A stretch of DNA of 64,000 nucleotides, taken from CAUZFZ01 sp963579025. Its GTDB lineage: Bacteria; Planctomycetota; Planctomycetia; Planctomycetales; Planctomycetaceae. The position numbers were made by a program, and so were the translations under genes. Shown here piece after piece: positions 44,385-54,094 of the stretch; the first letter of the stretch is position 1, and every line of letters starts with the position of its first letter. Below the pieces are notes generated by a model. That model was not told where the DNA came from, made no database searches, and saw only the letters and a program-made list of their open reading frames with translations. The stretch spans positions 83,767 through 147,766 of the forward strand of contig CAUZFZ010000002.1 in NCBI GenBank assembly GCA_963579025.1. Direction: 5' to 3'.

Positions 44385-44500
44385 ACTCATTGCCGCTGCC
44401 AGGCGGCACAGCTCAATTTGGTGACCGGATTATGAGACTGCGCTACCACGAAAGCAACGTGCATTTTGCATCAATCCTTCAAGAATGGAGGGTGTGATCA

Positions 44501-45409
44501 ATGGCACGCGACGGATGGCATCCGGCATCGCGAGAAGAGCGGTGTCCGAAGTGCAATGGAGACCACAACTGCACGATCAGTGACGACCACGGCGCTGTTT
44601 GGTGCGGGCGAATCGAGTCCGACCGGCAGAACGCTGGTGGTCAGTTTCTACACCGTCTTGTAGAAAAACACGTTCGCGGATCGCTGGGCTACTCCGCACT
44701 GTCGCAACGACAGTCTGCGAAGAAGATACAGCTCAAGACAGCCACCAAATCTGAGGATCCGGATGAGTGGTTGGTCCAGATGCTCATCTCGCTCGAACAC
44801 TCGGAAATCGATACGCGACGGCGAGAATTGGCGAATCAACTTGGCGTCGATATAGAGCCGCTGCGACGGTTGCAAGTCGGATGGTTGGGCAGTCACTGGG
44901 TCATGCCGGAGCGAAACGCGGCGGGGCGCATAATCGGCATCAACCGCCGCTTTCAAAACGGCACGAAACGCCAGTTGCCAGGAAGTTCCAGAGGCTTGAC
45001 TTACGCAGATGACTGGCTGTCGGACGATGGCCCGATCTTGATGGTCGAAGGATTCAGTGACGTCGCGGCGGGCATGTCTGCCGGCTGCTGCGTCATTGGA
45101 CGTCCCAGCAATGTTGGTGGCGTCGCGATGCTGGCCGAGCTACTGCGGGGACATGCTGATCGCGAGTTGATCGTCATCGGTGAGAACGACCGAAAATTGC
45201 ACAGCGGTCTCAGCGACAAGAATCGGGCCAAGCATGAACCGCAGTGCGAGGGATGCAGCCGGTGCTGGCCCGGCTTGCACGGTGCAAAGATGACCGCTCG
45301 TCAGTTGGCCGAGCGGCTCAACCGGTCGGTGACCGTGATGATGCCCCGTGTTGAAAAGGATGTTCGGCAGATCTTGCAACGGTCTCGCGCCGGTGAGGAG
45401 GTCGTATGA
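44501..45409 (+). CDS. Zinc-ribbon TOPRIM primase-like protein
   Basis: The 302-residue protein has an N-terminal zinc ribbon (CPKCNGDHNC, then VWCGRIES) like the start of bacterial and phage primases. A middle with HWVMPERNAAGRIIGINRRF follows. The TOPRIM domain has ILMVEGFSDVAAGMSAG (catalytic Glu), VIGRPSNVGGVAMLAELL and ELIVIGEND (Asp pair region). A Cys cluster (CEGCSRCWPG) sits near the C-terminus. It looks like the primase of the element. The helicase-like gene begins two bases after its stop, so they form an operon for replication of the excised form. Confidence 0.82.
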   Translation: MARDGWHPASREERCPKCNGDHNCTISDDHGAVWCGRIESDRQNAGGQFLHRLVEKHVRGSLGYSALSQRQSAKKIQLKTATKSEDPDEWLVQMLISLEHSEIDTRRRELANQLGVDIEPLRRLQVGWLGSHWVMPERNAAGRIIGINRRFQNGTKRQLPGSSRGLTYADDWLSDDGPILMVEGFSDVAAGMSAGCCVIGRPSNVGGVAMLAELLRGHADRELIVIGENDRKLHSGLSDKNRAKHEPQCEGCSRCWPGLHGAKMTARQLAERLNRSVTVMMPRVEKDVRQILQRSRAGEEVV

Positions 45410-45410
45410 G

Positions 45411-46445
45411 ATGTCGATCAGCACACCGACCGAACTCTTACAGCGACTTATCAGGCTTGAGGTTTTCGAACCACCTCGAATTGATGTCATCCCGGTACCA
45501 CCACCAGAAGAAACAGTTGATCTGGAGCAGTACCGTCGAGAAATGTCCAGCCGACGCGTCGATCTTCTTGGTCAGCCCGGCGTTTGGCTGGACAGGTCTC
45601 CAACCGGTTCGGGCAAATCGACGGCTGATGTCGCCGCGTTTCAGCGGGCTGCTCGCGGCCTCTCGGTGCAACCGGCACACACGAATTGTGCAGACGTGGT
45701 CGAGCAGCTCACTGCCGGAGGGATTGACGCAGTTGCCTATCCAGGACGTTTCACCTGTGGAAAAAACAAGAATTGCTGGAACACAGCGGCTGACCAGGCA
45801 GAAAAGTTGGGTTTGTCGGTTGTGGCCGCAGTCTGCAGGTTCGGATGTGAGCACCAAGCCAAGTGTCTGCAAGGCGGTTACCTGGCTGAAGTGTCAATTG
45901 CCAGTCACGCCCGAGTTGCCGTGGCAACGCACGCCAGGGCTGTGCATGCGGGACTGGATCGTCTCAGCGAGGGGCGTGATCTCGTCTGTGTGCATGAAGA
46001 CAGCGTCAACGTCGTCGTCCCACAGGAATCGATTCCGGCGGACTTGCTGGCAACGGCGAAATTCGTCGTCGAAAGATTGCTCAACGATCCGACGTGGCTC
46101 AACCGATTCGGTCCAGTGTTTGAGGTCGACCGGGAATCCAGGACACGTGCGAAGAACGAGCGGGCATCCGATCGACGTGACGCGCAGTACACGTTCTTTC
46201 GTCACTTGGCAGACACCATTGACGCTGTCATCGCAACGCTGTCGTCGACAACGGATGGCGTGGCTGCCGTCCCGGTCACTACCACGATGGCCGAGCCATC
46301 CGGCGTGCAGGCTGTTCTGTTTCGGGCATCCCAGAAACTTGGAATCACGTTCAACGGGTATGCCGTCTGGCGAGTATTGCTGCGTTTCGCAGCAGGTAGT
46401 TTCTATCAATCGGGAGTTCTAACTCGTGAAAGACTCGGCACCTGA
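45411..46445 (+). CDS. Helicase-like ATPase, N-terminal half
   Basis: 344 residues from ATG 45411, two bases after the primase-like stop. SPTGSGKSTADVAAF is a Walker A box. A Cys-rich block follows (FTCGKNKNCWNTAADQAEK and CRFGCEHQAKC), with an acidic VCVHEDSVNVVV in the place of Walker B / DEAH. This is the first RecA-like lobe of an SF2-type helicase. It stops after LTRERLGT, and the second lobe continues in another frame in the next gene, overlapping by 20 bases. The pair may be a natural two-subunit enzyme, a frameshift product, or a broken gene. Confidence 0.78.
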   Translation: MSISTPTELLQRLIRLEVFEPPRIDVIPVPPPEETVDLEQYRREMSSRRVDLLGQPGVWLDRSPTGSGKSTADVAAFQRAARGLSVQPAHTNCADVVEQLTAGGIDAVAYPGRFTCGKNKNCWNTAADQAEKLGLSVVAAVCRFGCEHQAKCLQGGYLAEVSIASHARVAVATHARAVHAGLDRLSEGRDLVCVHEDSVNVVVPQESIPADLLATAKFVVERLLNDPTWLNRFGPVFEVDRESRTRAKNERASDRRDAQYTFFRHLADTIDAVIATLSSTTDGVAAVPVTTTMAEPSGVQAVLFRASQKLGITFNGYAVWRVLLRFAAGSFYQSGVLTRERLGT

Positions 46446-47457
46446 CATATCAGTACCGGAGGGACTGGAGGGCAAGGAGTTCGTCCTGACCTTGCGAAAT
46501 TTTGCCAATCCCAATTCGACCGTTTTCCTGTCTGACGCGACGGCAGACATTGAATTACTGCGGGCAGCGACCGGCGTGGACATTCAGGACATGACTCCGA
46601 GCGGGACACTCTGCCGCGAGAAGAGCATCGTCCAGCATCCAGTTGATGTGACTCGCGGCACTTCTCCGAAACGGGCTCGGGAACTGACCTGCGGTGTGCT
46701 CACCAGCCGGCCGGACTGTCGAAAGATCGGAATCATCACGCACAGCAATCGGACAGCCGCGATCAAGTCGATCGACGAGCCCTTTCGATCGCGAATCGCG
46801 AGGGTCAGTCACTTCGGCTCCGGATCCGACCGTGGCAGCAACGAATGGCTCGCCGCCGAATGTGATTTGCTGGTCGTACTCGGGACACCTCGGGTCGCGG
46901 AGATCGAAATCAAACGGACAATGCTTCGGTGCGGTTGGTTTGATGATCTCAGAAAGGGCGGCGAATGGGGCGAGGTCACTTGGCAAGGAACCACCACATC
47001 CGGTCAGCCGCGAGTCGTTCGTGGGCGCGGGTACACAAGTCCGAGATGGGCGCAGGCCCATCGTTCCAAGGTCTGCGCCGGCATCGTGCAGGCAGCCGGC
47101 CGGGCCAGATCGCTGCTCGAAACCGGCTGTGACTGCGTCGTCGTATCAACTGAGGAATGCGGTTTTCCGCTGGCAGATTTCGAGGATGACTTGAGGCCGC
47201 TGACGGGATCTGAGGTCAGAGTCCTCACCGGATTAAGCGCACTGTCCGCTTTAGTATTGATAAGCGGACAGTGCGCTTGCGCGGCCTCACAAGACGTCGC
47301 GGACACATGCGGCATCCAACGTCGCCAAGCTCAAAAGCTCCTCGCAGGCTTGGAACAAGCTGGCCTCGTCACGCGAGTCGGTGAACGCGGCGGCTGGCGG
47401 CTATCGGACCAGGGTGCGGCGCTGATGGCCGATGGGCCAGGGGAGCCGGGCCAATGA
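46426..47457 (+). CDS. Helicase-like ATPase, C-terminal half with winged helix
   Basis: The 343-residue protein starts at GTG 46426 with CGGGAG nine bases upstream, inside the end of the previous gene. It contains TVFLSDATADIELLRAATG (motif III-like), KIGIITHSNRTAAIKSI (motif IV-like), CDLLVVLGTPRVAE and IVQAAGRARSLLETG (motif VI with Arg residues). These are the features of the second RecA-like lobe of an SF2 helicase. The C-terminus adds a winged helix (CGIQRRQAQKLLAGLEQAGL). Together with 45411-46445 it makes one complete helicase. A perfect 17-bp inverted repeat lies within its coding sequence at 47235-47278. Confidence 0.76.
   Translation: MKDSAPDISVPEGLEGKEFVLTLRNFANPNSTVFLSDATADIELLRAATGVDIQDMTPSGTLCREKSIVQHPVDVTRGTSPKRARELTCGVLTSRPDCRKIGIITHSNRTAAIKSIDEPFRSRIARVSHFGSGSDRGSNEWLAAECDLLVVLGTPRVAEIEIKRTMLRCGWFDDLRKGGEWGEVTWQGTTTSGQPRVVRGRGYTSPRWAQAHRSKVCAGIVQAAGRARSLLETGCDCVVVSTEECGFPLADFEDDLRPLTGSEVRVLTGLSALSALVLISGQCACAASQDVADTCGIQRRQAQKLLAGLEQAGLVTRVGERGGWRLSDQGAALMADGPGEPGQ
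47235..47278. repeat. Perfect 17-bp inverted repeat inside helicase gene
   Basis: AAGCGCACTGTCCGCTT (47235-47251) and AAGCGGACAGTGCGCTT (47262-47278) are exact inverted repeats around a 10-base spacer. They lie between the helicase lobe and its winged-helix tail. In mRNA this would be a very strong hairpin; in DNA it could be a binding site or origin dyad. The encoded peptide is LSALSALVLISGQCACAAS. Confidence 0.85.
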
Positions 47458-47702
47458 CTCAGACCCGCAAACCGATCGGGCCAGTAATCCTGCGAGAGGC
47501 TGGCAGCCTTCGATGTGTTCGTCCCGTCAGCGGCAGTGTCTGGATCGAATGCGGCGACGGCACCCGGATCGATGACCCGGACAGCGTCGCAGCCACGTTG
47601 CAACAACGGTTTCATCTCGATGAGGACCTGGCACGCGACGTCGCACGTGGCTTTGTGCCGAATGCTCAGGCACTCACGACGCTGGAACGGGCCGGAGCGT
47701 AG
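47454..47702 (+). CDS. Small unknown protein of the element
   Basis: The 82-residue protein starts MTQTRKPIGPVILREAGSLR and overlaps the helicase stop by four bases (ATGA), so it is translationally coupled. The pattern SLRCVRPVSGSVWIECGDGT looks like a small beta-barrel, followed by a helix (AATLQQRFHLDEDLARDVAR). I do not recognise a family; an accessory role in replication is inferred from coupling only. Confidence 0.6.
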   Translation: MTQTRKPIGPVILREAGSLRCVRPVSGSVWIECGDGTRIDDPDSVAATLQQRFHLDEDLARDVARGFVPNAQALTTLERAGA

Positions 47703-47824
47703 ATCGGCCCTCAGAACGCATGCACCACCGAATGGAGGCAACGACATGCCACGGAAGGCGCTGGGGATTGAGTGACGGCAAGTTGCAGTCAAACAAACGA
47801 ACAGTTTCTACATGGAGAATTCTT

Positions 47825-48082
47825 ATGACGATCGAGATAACAAAGATCGATGCAGCGCGTCGCGCACTGGCTGTTACGGCAGAGCTGCTGGCCGCCGCTG
47901 AAGTGGCCAAGATTCTAAGTTGTTCGCCTCGGCACGTGTGGGCGCTAAATTCAAGCGGTCGGCTGCCACGCCCGATTCGGCTGGGCCGCGTGACACGCTG
48001 GAGAGCGGATGAAATTCGTGACTGGCTGGCCGCCGGTGCTCCTGCGCGTGACCGCTGGGAGTCTCTCCAACGTTCATCGTGA
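47825..48082 (+). CDS. AlpA/excisionase-like HTH protein
   Basis: 85 residues from ATG 47825 (MTIEITKIDAARRALAVTAE), with TGGAGAATTCTT upstream; a longer frame from 47720 lacks a better start. The core LLAAAEVAKILSCSPRHVWA, then SSGRLPRPIRLGRVTRWRAD and EIRDWLAAG, is the MerR-type winged HTH of AlpA / Xis proteins: helix-turn-helix, wing, and R-W-x-x-x-E-I-x-x-W-L. Such proteins direct excision and control integrase expression. It lies upstream of the XRE-type and integrase genes. Confidence 0.85.
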   Translation: MTIEITKIDAARRALAVTAELLAAAEVAKILSCSPRHVWALNSSGRLPRPIRLGRVTRWRADEIRDWLAAGAPARDRWESLQRSS

Positions 48083-48205
48083 GACCTCTGGACTGCGTCA
48101 GTGTGAGCGGCTGACCGAGGGATTTGTGGACGAGGGTGGTTTGTGGAGCTGTTTGCCGATTCGTGCTAAAGATACTTGTCGTTTTGGCAATTATCCGCAA
48201 TACTC

Positions 48206-48436
48206 ATGCGTATGAAGCGACGACAAGGCAAGCCTGCGACATTGAGTGCTCAGCTTCGCGAGATCATTGAAGCCTGGCCGGAGTCTCGATACCGGATCAG
48301 TCTGGAAACCGGAATTTCACAAGCAACGCTTTCACGATTCGTGAACGGCAAGCGCGGTTTGCCAATGGACGCCGTAGACACGTTGAGTCTGTATCTGGAG
48401 TTGAAGCTGACCTGCGTCAGTCAGTCCGACGAATAG
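48206..48436 (+). CDS. XRE-type HTH protein
   Basis: 76 residues from ATG 48206 (MRMKRRQGKPATLSAQLREI). The HTH is RYRISLETGISQATLSRFVN followed by GKRGLPMDAVDTLSLYLEL, the Cro/C1-type pattern. It is probably a repressor or activator of the integrase, whose start lies 42 bases after this stop. An upstream TTG at 48176 is possible but less likely. Confidence 0.82.
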   Translation: MRMKRRQGKPATLSAQLREIIEAWPESRYRISLETGISQATLSRFVNGKRGLPMDAVDTLSLYLELKLTCVSQSDE

Positions 48437-48478
48437 ACGAACGGTCGCAGGTTCTCGTACTGGGAAAGGCAGAGTGCG

Positions 48479-50056
<1,578 letters not shown>

Positions 50057-50854
50057 ATGGAGATAACAGTGGGTACTCAGGTGAATTTTGTGACCGATGG
50101 TCCGATCGGGCGCGTGCAGCTACACACGGAAAACGGGGTGCAGCTTCTGGGGGCTGACACTCGGGAGCAACTGCGCCAAACGCTCACAGAGATCGCTCGG
50201 CACGACGATTTGAGTGTTGTTGTTTTTGAATCAACCGGGCGAACTTTTATCGCCGGAGCGGACATCAACGAATTGCGAGCACTCAATCCAGAGACGGCTT
50301 ATGAGAACTCGCGGGAGGGCCAGGCGGTGATGGGACAAATTGCCGCATTGCCGTTCACAACGATTGCTGCGATTCATGCTGCGTGTGCCGGAGGTGGAAC
50401 GGAGTTGGCTCTGGCATGCGACATGCGGCTTGCTGCTTCCAGCGCCGTAATCGGGCTGCCGGAAACCAGAATCGGCGTCATCCCGGGTTGGGGCGGAACT
50501 GTGCGTGCCACGCGGTTGCTGGGAAGCGCAGTCGCACGTCGGATGATCCTGACTGGCGAATTGTTGCCCGCGGCCACTGCCCTGCAACTCGGTCTGATCG
50601 ACGAACTGGTCCCCGATGACGAATTCCGTGACGCCGTGGAACGCCGCATCGCGATGGTGCTCGGGCGTGGTCCGCATGCTCGCGATACAGCCAGCAAGTT
50701 GCTCGCGGCATTCGAAGGGCCGGATCCGGAGACTCAATTCGAAGCCGAAGCACGAGCTTTCGCTGCGTGCTATCAGACCAACGAACCAGAAACGGGCATG
50801 GCGGCATTTCTCGACAAACAGCCAGCCGACTGGCAGCTTCCGCCTGGTCCGTAG
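50057..50854 (+). CDS. Enoyl-CoA hydratase/isomerase family protein
   Basis: The 265-residue crotonase-fold protein has FIAGADINELRAL (oxyanion-hole and CoA site), AIHAACAGGGTELALACDMR (second oxyanion Gly region) and GLPETRIGVIPGWGGTVRAT with the catalytic Glu region. These residues fit an enoyl-CoA hydratase; the fatty-acid or other pathway cannot be told since no beta-oxidation neighbours are present. Start is ATG 50057; a GTG four codons later is possible. It is the first host gene right of the tRNA-Ser insertion site, and the integrase frame ends just before it. Confidence 0.92.
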   Translation: MEITVGTQVNFVTDGPIGRVQLHTENGVQLLGADTREQLRQTLTEIARHDDLSVVVFESTGRTFIAGADINELRALNPETAYENSREGQAVMGQIAALPFTTIAAIHAACAGGGTELALACDMRLAASSAVIGLPETRIGVIPGWGGTVRATRLLGSAVARRMILTGELLPAATALQLGLIDELVPDDEFRDAVERRIAMVLGRGPHARDTASKLLAAFEGPDPETQFEAEARAFAACYQTNEPETGMAAFLDKQPADWQLPPGP

Positions 50855-50924
50855 TACGCTGGTTTTGACAGCTCTCTGACTTCGATCCCTTGCATGCAAC
50901 ATTCTGTCGAAATGCGTGTTGGCC

Positions 50925-51218
50925 ATGAACGAGAACGCGACACCGTCCGACGCAGCCGATCAGATCGTTGCAGTCACCGAGCCGGACGAGGCTCAAACGA
51001 AATCGTCTCGATTGCCGGTGACTGCGCTATGCATGGCTGCGTCGCTGACCTTCTACGTCCTTTCTGCCGGGCCGATGTCCGGTTTGGCGCGCACGATCAA
51101 ACTCCGCAGTTTCAACAACGCCGTTGAATTGGTTTACGCGCCATTGATTGTCATCGTGAAAAAGGACATCAGGCCCGTTTCTACGGCGCTCAGGTGGTAT
51201 GCCGGATTGTTTCGCTGA
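50925..51218 (+). CDS. Small membrane protein of unknown function
   Basis: 97 residues from ATG 50925 (MNENATPSDAADQIVAVTEP); a start at 50916 adds three. An acidic N-terminus comes before one hydrophobic helix (TALCMAASLTFYVLSAGPMS). A second amphipathic stretch (FNNAVELVYAPLIVIVKKDI) and a basic end (STALRWYAGLFR) follow. Codon use looks coding. No family recognised. Confidence 0.55.
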   Translation: MNENATPSDAADQIVAVTEPDEAQTKSSRLPVTALCMAASLTFYVLSAGPMSGLARTIKLRSFNNAVELVYAPLIVIVKKDIRPVSTALRWYAGLFR

Positions 51219-51309
51219 GGTGGTCGCACGATCTGTCAGATAACAGGCCAGACGCCGTGATATCCAGCTCGATATTCAAGCAACTGACTCAGCAGATTGG
51301 ACAGAGGTC

Positions 51310-52377
51310 ATGGGAACACACCATTTAATGAATCGCCGTTCTGCGCTGGGTCTGCTGGCGGCCGGCCTGACGCGTCCGGCGTTGGCGACGACTGACTCTA
51401 AGAAACGTACGCGGCTGGGTCTCGTCGTTTACTGCTCGCGGTTTCGCCGCGACGCGCTGCGGGGGCGAGACAAGGACTTCGACCTGTATGCGCCGCTGTC
51501 GTTTCTGAACCACTGCGTCGAATTGGGCGCCGGTGGCATGCAGTGCTCGTTGGGCGTACTCAACGTCGCCGGTGTGCATGTGCTGAAGACATTTGCTGAA
51601 GACAATCGGCTGTTCATCGAGGCGATCGTCCGTCCGCCAGGCGACGAATCCGACGTCGGCCGTTTCGAAGCAGAGTTGCAGACTGCGGCGGCAGTGGGCG
51701 CGCTGGCCGTCCGCACGACGATTATTCCCGGGCGTCGCTACGAGTACTTCGATTCGCTCGACATGTTTAAGGAGTTCGCTGCGCGCGGACGCCGCATGCT
51801 GGAACTCGCCGCACCGGTGGCCGAGAAGCATCGCATCCCGATCGCCGTCGAGAATCATAAAGATCAGCGTGACGACGAACGCATCGCCCTGTTCGAGCAT
51901 ATCGACAGCGAGTACGTCGGGGCCTGTGTCGACACGGGCAACAGCTTTGCGCTGCTGGAAGACCCGATTCAGACAGTCCGTGATTTTGCTCCGTGGGCGC
52001 ATTCGGTCCATCTGAAAGACCAGGCTCTGCAACTGTACGACGAGGGATTTCTGCTGGGTGACATCCCTCTGGGTCAGGGCGGACTTGATCTGAAATGCAT
52101 GGTGGCGATTCTGAAGAAGGCTAAGCCGGACATTCAATTCAATCTGGAACTCATCACGCGCGACCCGTTGAAAGTGCCCTGTCTGACAAGCAAATACTGG
52201 TCAACGTTTCCCACACTGCCGGCTCGTGATCTGGCCGCAACGCTCCGCTACGTGCGAGCCCATTCCTCCGACAATCTGCAGTACATCTCGCGCATGTCGC
52301 CCGAGGAGCAGCTTGCCCGGGAAGACGCAAACGTCCGGCAGAGCCTCGATTACGCGCGGGACGAACTCGGTCTGTAA
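51310..52377 (+). CDS. Sugar isomerase/epimerase-like TIM-barrel protein, Tat-type signal
   Basis: The 355-residue protein has an RR-containing leader (MNRRSALGLLAAGLTRPALA). It then shows the xylose-isomerase-like AP-endonuclease-2 TIM barrel: LNHCVELGAGGMQCSLGVLN, IPIAVENHKDQRDDERIALF (Glu and His metal ligands), GACVDTGNSFALLEDP (Asp) and HSVHLKDQALQLYDEGFLLG (His and Lys). Such proteins isomerise or epimerise sugars, often as exported planctomycete proteins of unknown substrate. The metal ligands Glu, Asp and His are all present, so it may be active. No operon partner is close. Confidence 0.85.
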   Translation: MGTHHLMNRRSALGLLAAGLTRPALATTDSKKRTRLGLVVYCSRFRRDALRGRDKDFDLYAPLSFLNHCVELGAGGMQCSLGVLNVAGVHVLKTFAEDNRLFIEAIVRPPGDESDVGRFEAELQTAAAVGALAVRTTIIPGRRYEYFDSLDMFKEFAARGRRMLELAAPVAEKHRIPIAVENHKDQRDDERIALFEHIDSEYVGACVDTGNSFALLEDPIQTVRDFAPWAHSVHLKDQALQLYDEGFLLGDIPLGQGGLDLKCMVAILKKAKPDIQFNLELITRDPLKVPCLTSKYWSTFPTLPARDLAATLRYVRAHSSDNLQYISRMSPEEQLAREDANVRQSLDYARDELGL

Positions 52378-52614
52378 GAGCAGCCGAATCCCTGTCCGGA
52401 CACGACGCGTCGTGTTCCAGCCAGAAGTTGGGGGGACGCAGTTCTGTTGTTCCGTCCGTCGAAACCGTGCTTTGGGATCGAACCTTTGAGGTCGAAACAG
52501 TGCAGTTTCATGCACGGCGCGATTCCGATTGGCCGATGACATAGGCTGGCAGACACGAACAGTGCGGGGAAAGGACTCCTTGGACGACGCCTGTTGTCTA
52601 TATTGGTGCATACG

Positions 52615-54094
52615 ATGACGCAACGGATTGTATCTGCGAAGGAACTCGCCAAAACAGCCGACCGATCTGCACCTGGCGGCATCCAGCCAAAACGAACGGA
52701 TCGCTGGTCCGGCCGGCGTTTCGACAGTGCCCACACTCCTTTACTGGACGCACGGGCATGGCTTGAAGGGCAGCGAGCGTCAAGCCGCATGCAATGCACG
52801 CGCATCCCGTTTGCTGAGTCGCGGGAATGGCAACTGGTCAACGGGCGCATGCAGCATACCAGTCAGCGTTTCTTCTCGGTCTCCGGGCTGCGGGCTGCGG
52901 GCGACGTCTGGTTTTCCAGGCATGGAATCGATCGAGCAACCGATCATCGACCAGCCGGAAATCGGAATCCTCGGTTTTCTGGTGCAGCGCCAGGACGGAT
53001 GCCACCGGTTTCTTGTTCAGGGGAAACTCGAGCCGGGGAACATCGGAGGCGTGCAACTCTCGCCGACCCTGCAAGCGACGCTGAGCAATTACAGTTGCGT
53101 GCACGGGGGCAAGGAACCTGCGTTTCTGCAGTGGTTTGTGGGGAATCCAACTCGGCGGGTCATCGTCGACGAGCTTCAGTCAGAGCAGGGAACCCGGTTC
53201 TTACGAAAGAAGAACCGCAACATGGTGGTTGAGGTTCCGGAAGGACACACGATCGACCACGACGAAACGTTTCGCTGGGTCGGGTGCGCGGAACTGGCAG
53301 AATTGCTGACCGGTGACAACGTTCTCAACACAGACGCCCGATCCGTGCTGTCGTGCCTGCCTTTGGAGTGGCTGGAAGCAGACGAGCAACTTCGAGCTGA
53401 TCGGGAAGCGACGGAATTTGGCCGACACTTGACCGTGTCCGCCCGTTCGCTGGATGTTTCCCTGGGATCATCCGTGGACCGTGCCTGTGCGTGGTTCGAC
53501 GAAATCAAAGCGCGATATCCCGTGACGTCGGAAACGATAGCCCTCGAACAGCTCGCCGACTGGTCCCTGTATGAAGACCGACTGGATCAACCGGATGGCG
53601 CACCGTTTTCCGTGATTCAGATGCACGTGGAAACGAACTGCCGGGAAGTCGAGATGTGGGATCAGCCGATTGTCTCATCCCGGGGAGAAGGCCTGATTGG
53701 GTTTCTATGTCAGCGGCGCGCCGGAGTGCTGCACTTTCTGGTGCAGGCCCGCGCGGAAGCAGGTTTGTTCGACGGGATTGAGCTGACGACCACTGTTCAG
53801 TGCGACCCTGGATTTGATTTCCGCAACGGTTGTCGCACGAATCATCAGTTCCTTGAATTCTTCGATGCTCCAGACCCAGGCATGATCCGCGCTTCGGTCC
53901 GGCAGTCTGAGGAAGGCGGCCGGTTCTTTCAGGATCAGAATCGGTATGTCGTGCTGGAAGCGGATGAGTCCGAATCGCTGACGATTCCAGACAACTACTG
54001 CTGGATGACGCTTGGCCAGATGAAGGCCATGCCACGCTTCAACCACTTCTTTACCAACGAAGCACGCAGCCTGATTGCCTGCCTCATGCTGTGA
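52615..54094 (+). pseudogene. NDP-hexose 2,3-dehydratase, frameshifted at a 7-bp repeat
   Basis: The protein family (EvaA/TylX-like, two tandem homologous halves) makes 2-deoxysugars from dTDP-4-keto-6-deoxyglucose-type substrates. The N-terminus (EWQLVNGRMQHTSQRFFSV, then SGLR) lies in one frame from ATG 52615, and the rest (IEQPIIDQPEIGILGFLVQ, GTRFLRKKNRNMVVEV) in the next frame. The switch falls exactly at CGGGCTG-CGGGCTG-CGGG (52884-52901). Removing one 7-bp copy restores a continuous frame (GLRATSGFPGMESIEQP), about 490 residues, normal for the family. It is therefore a frameshifted gene or a slippage-controlled one. Both halves keep the family motifs, so the mutation looks recent. Confidence 0.82.
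52884..52901 (+). repeat. 7-bp tandem repeat at the frameshift
   Basis: CGGGCTG occurs twice in tandem (52884-52890 and 52891-52897) and is followed by a partial third copy, CGGG. Gain or loss of one unit shifts the reading frame of the 2,3-dehydratase gene by one base. Confidence 0.85.
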
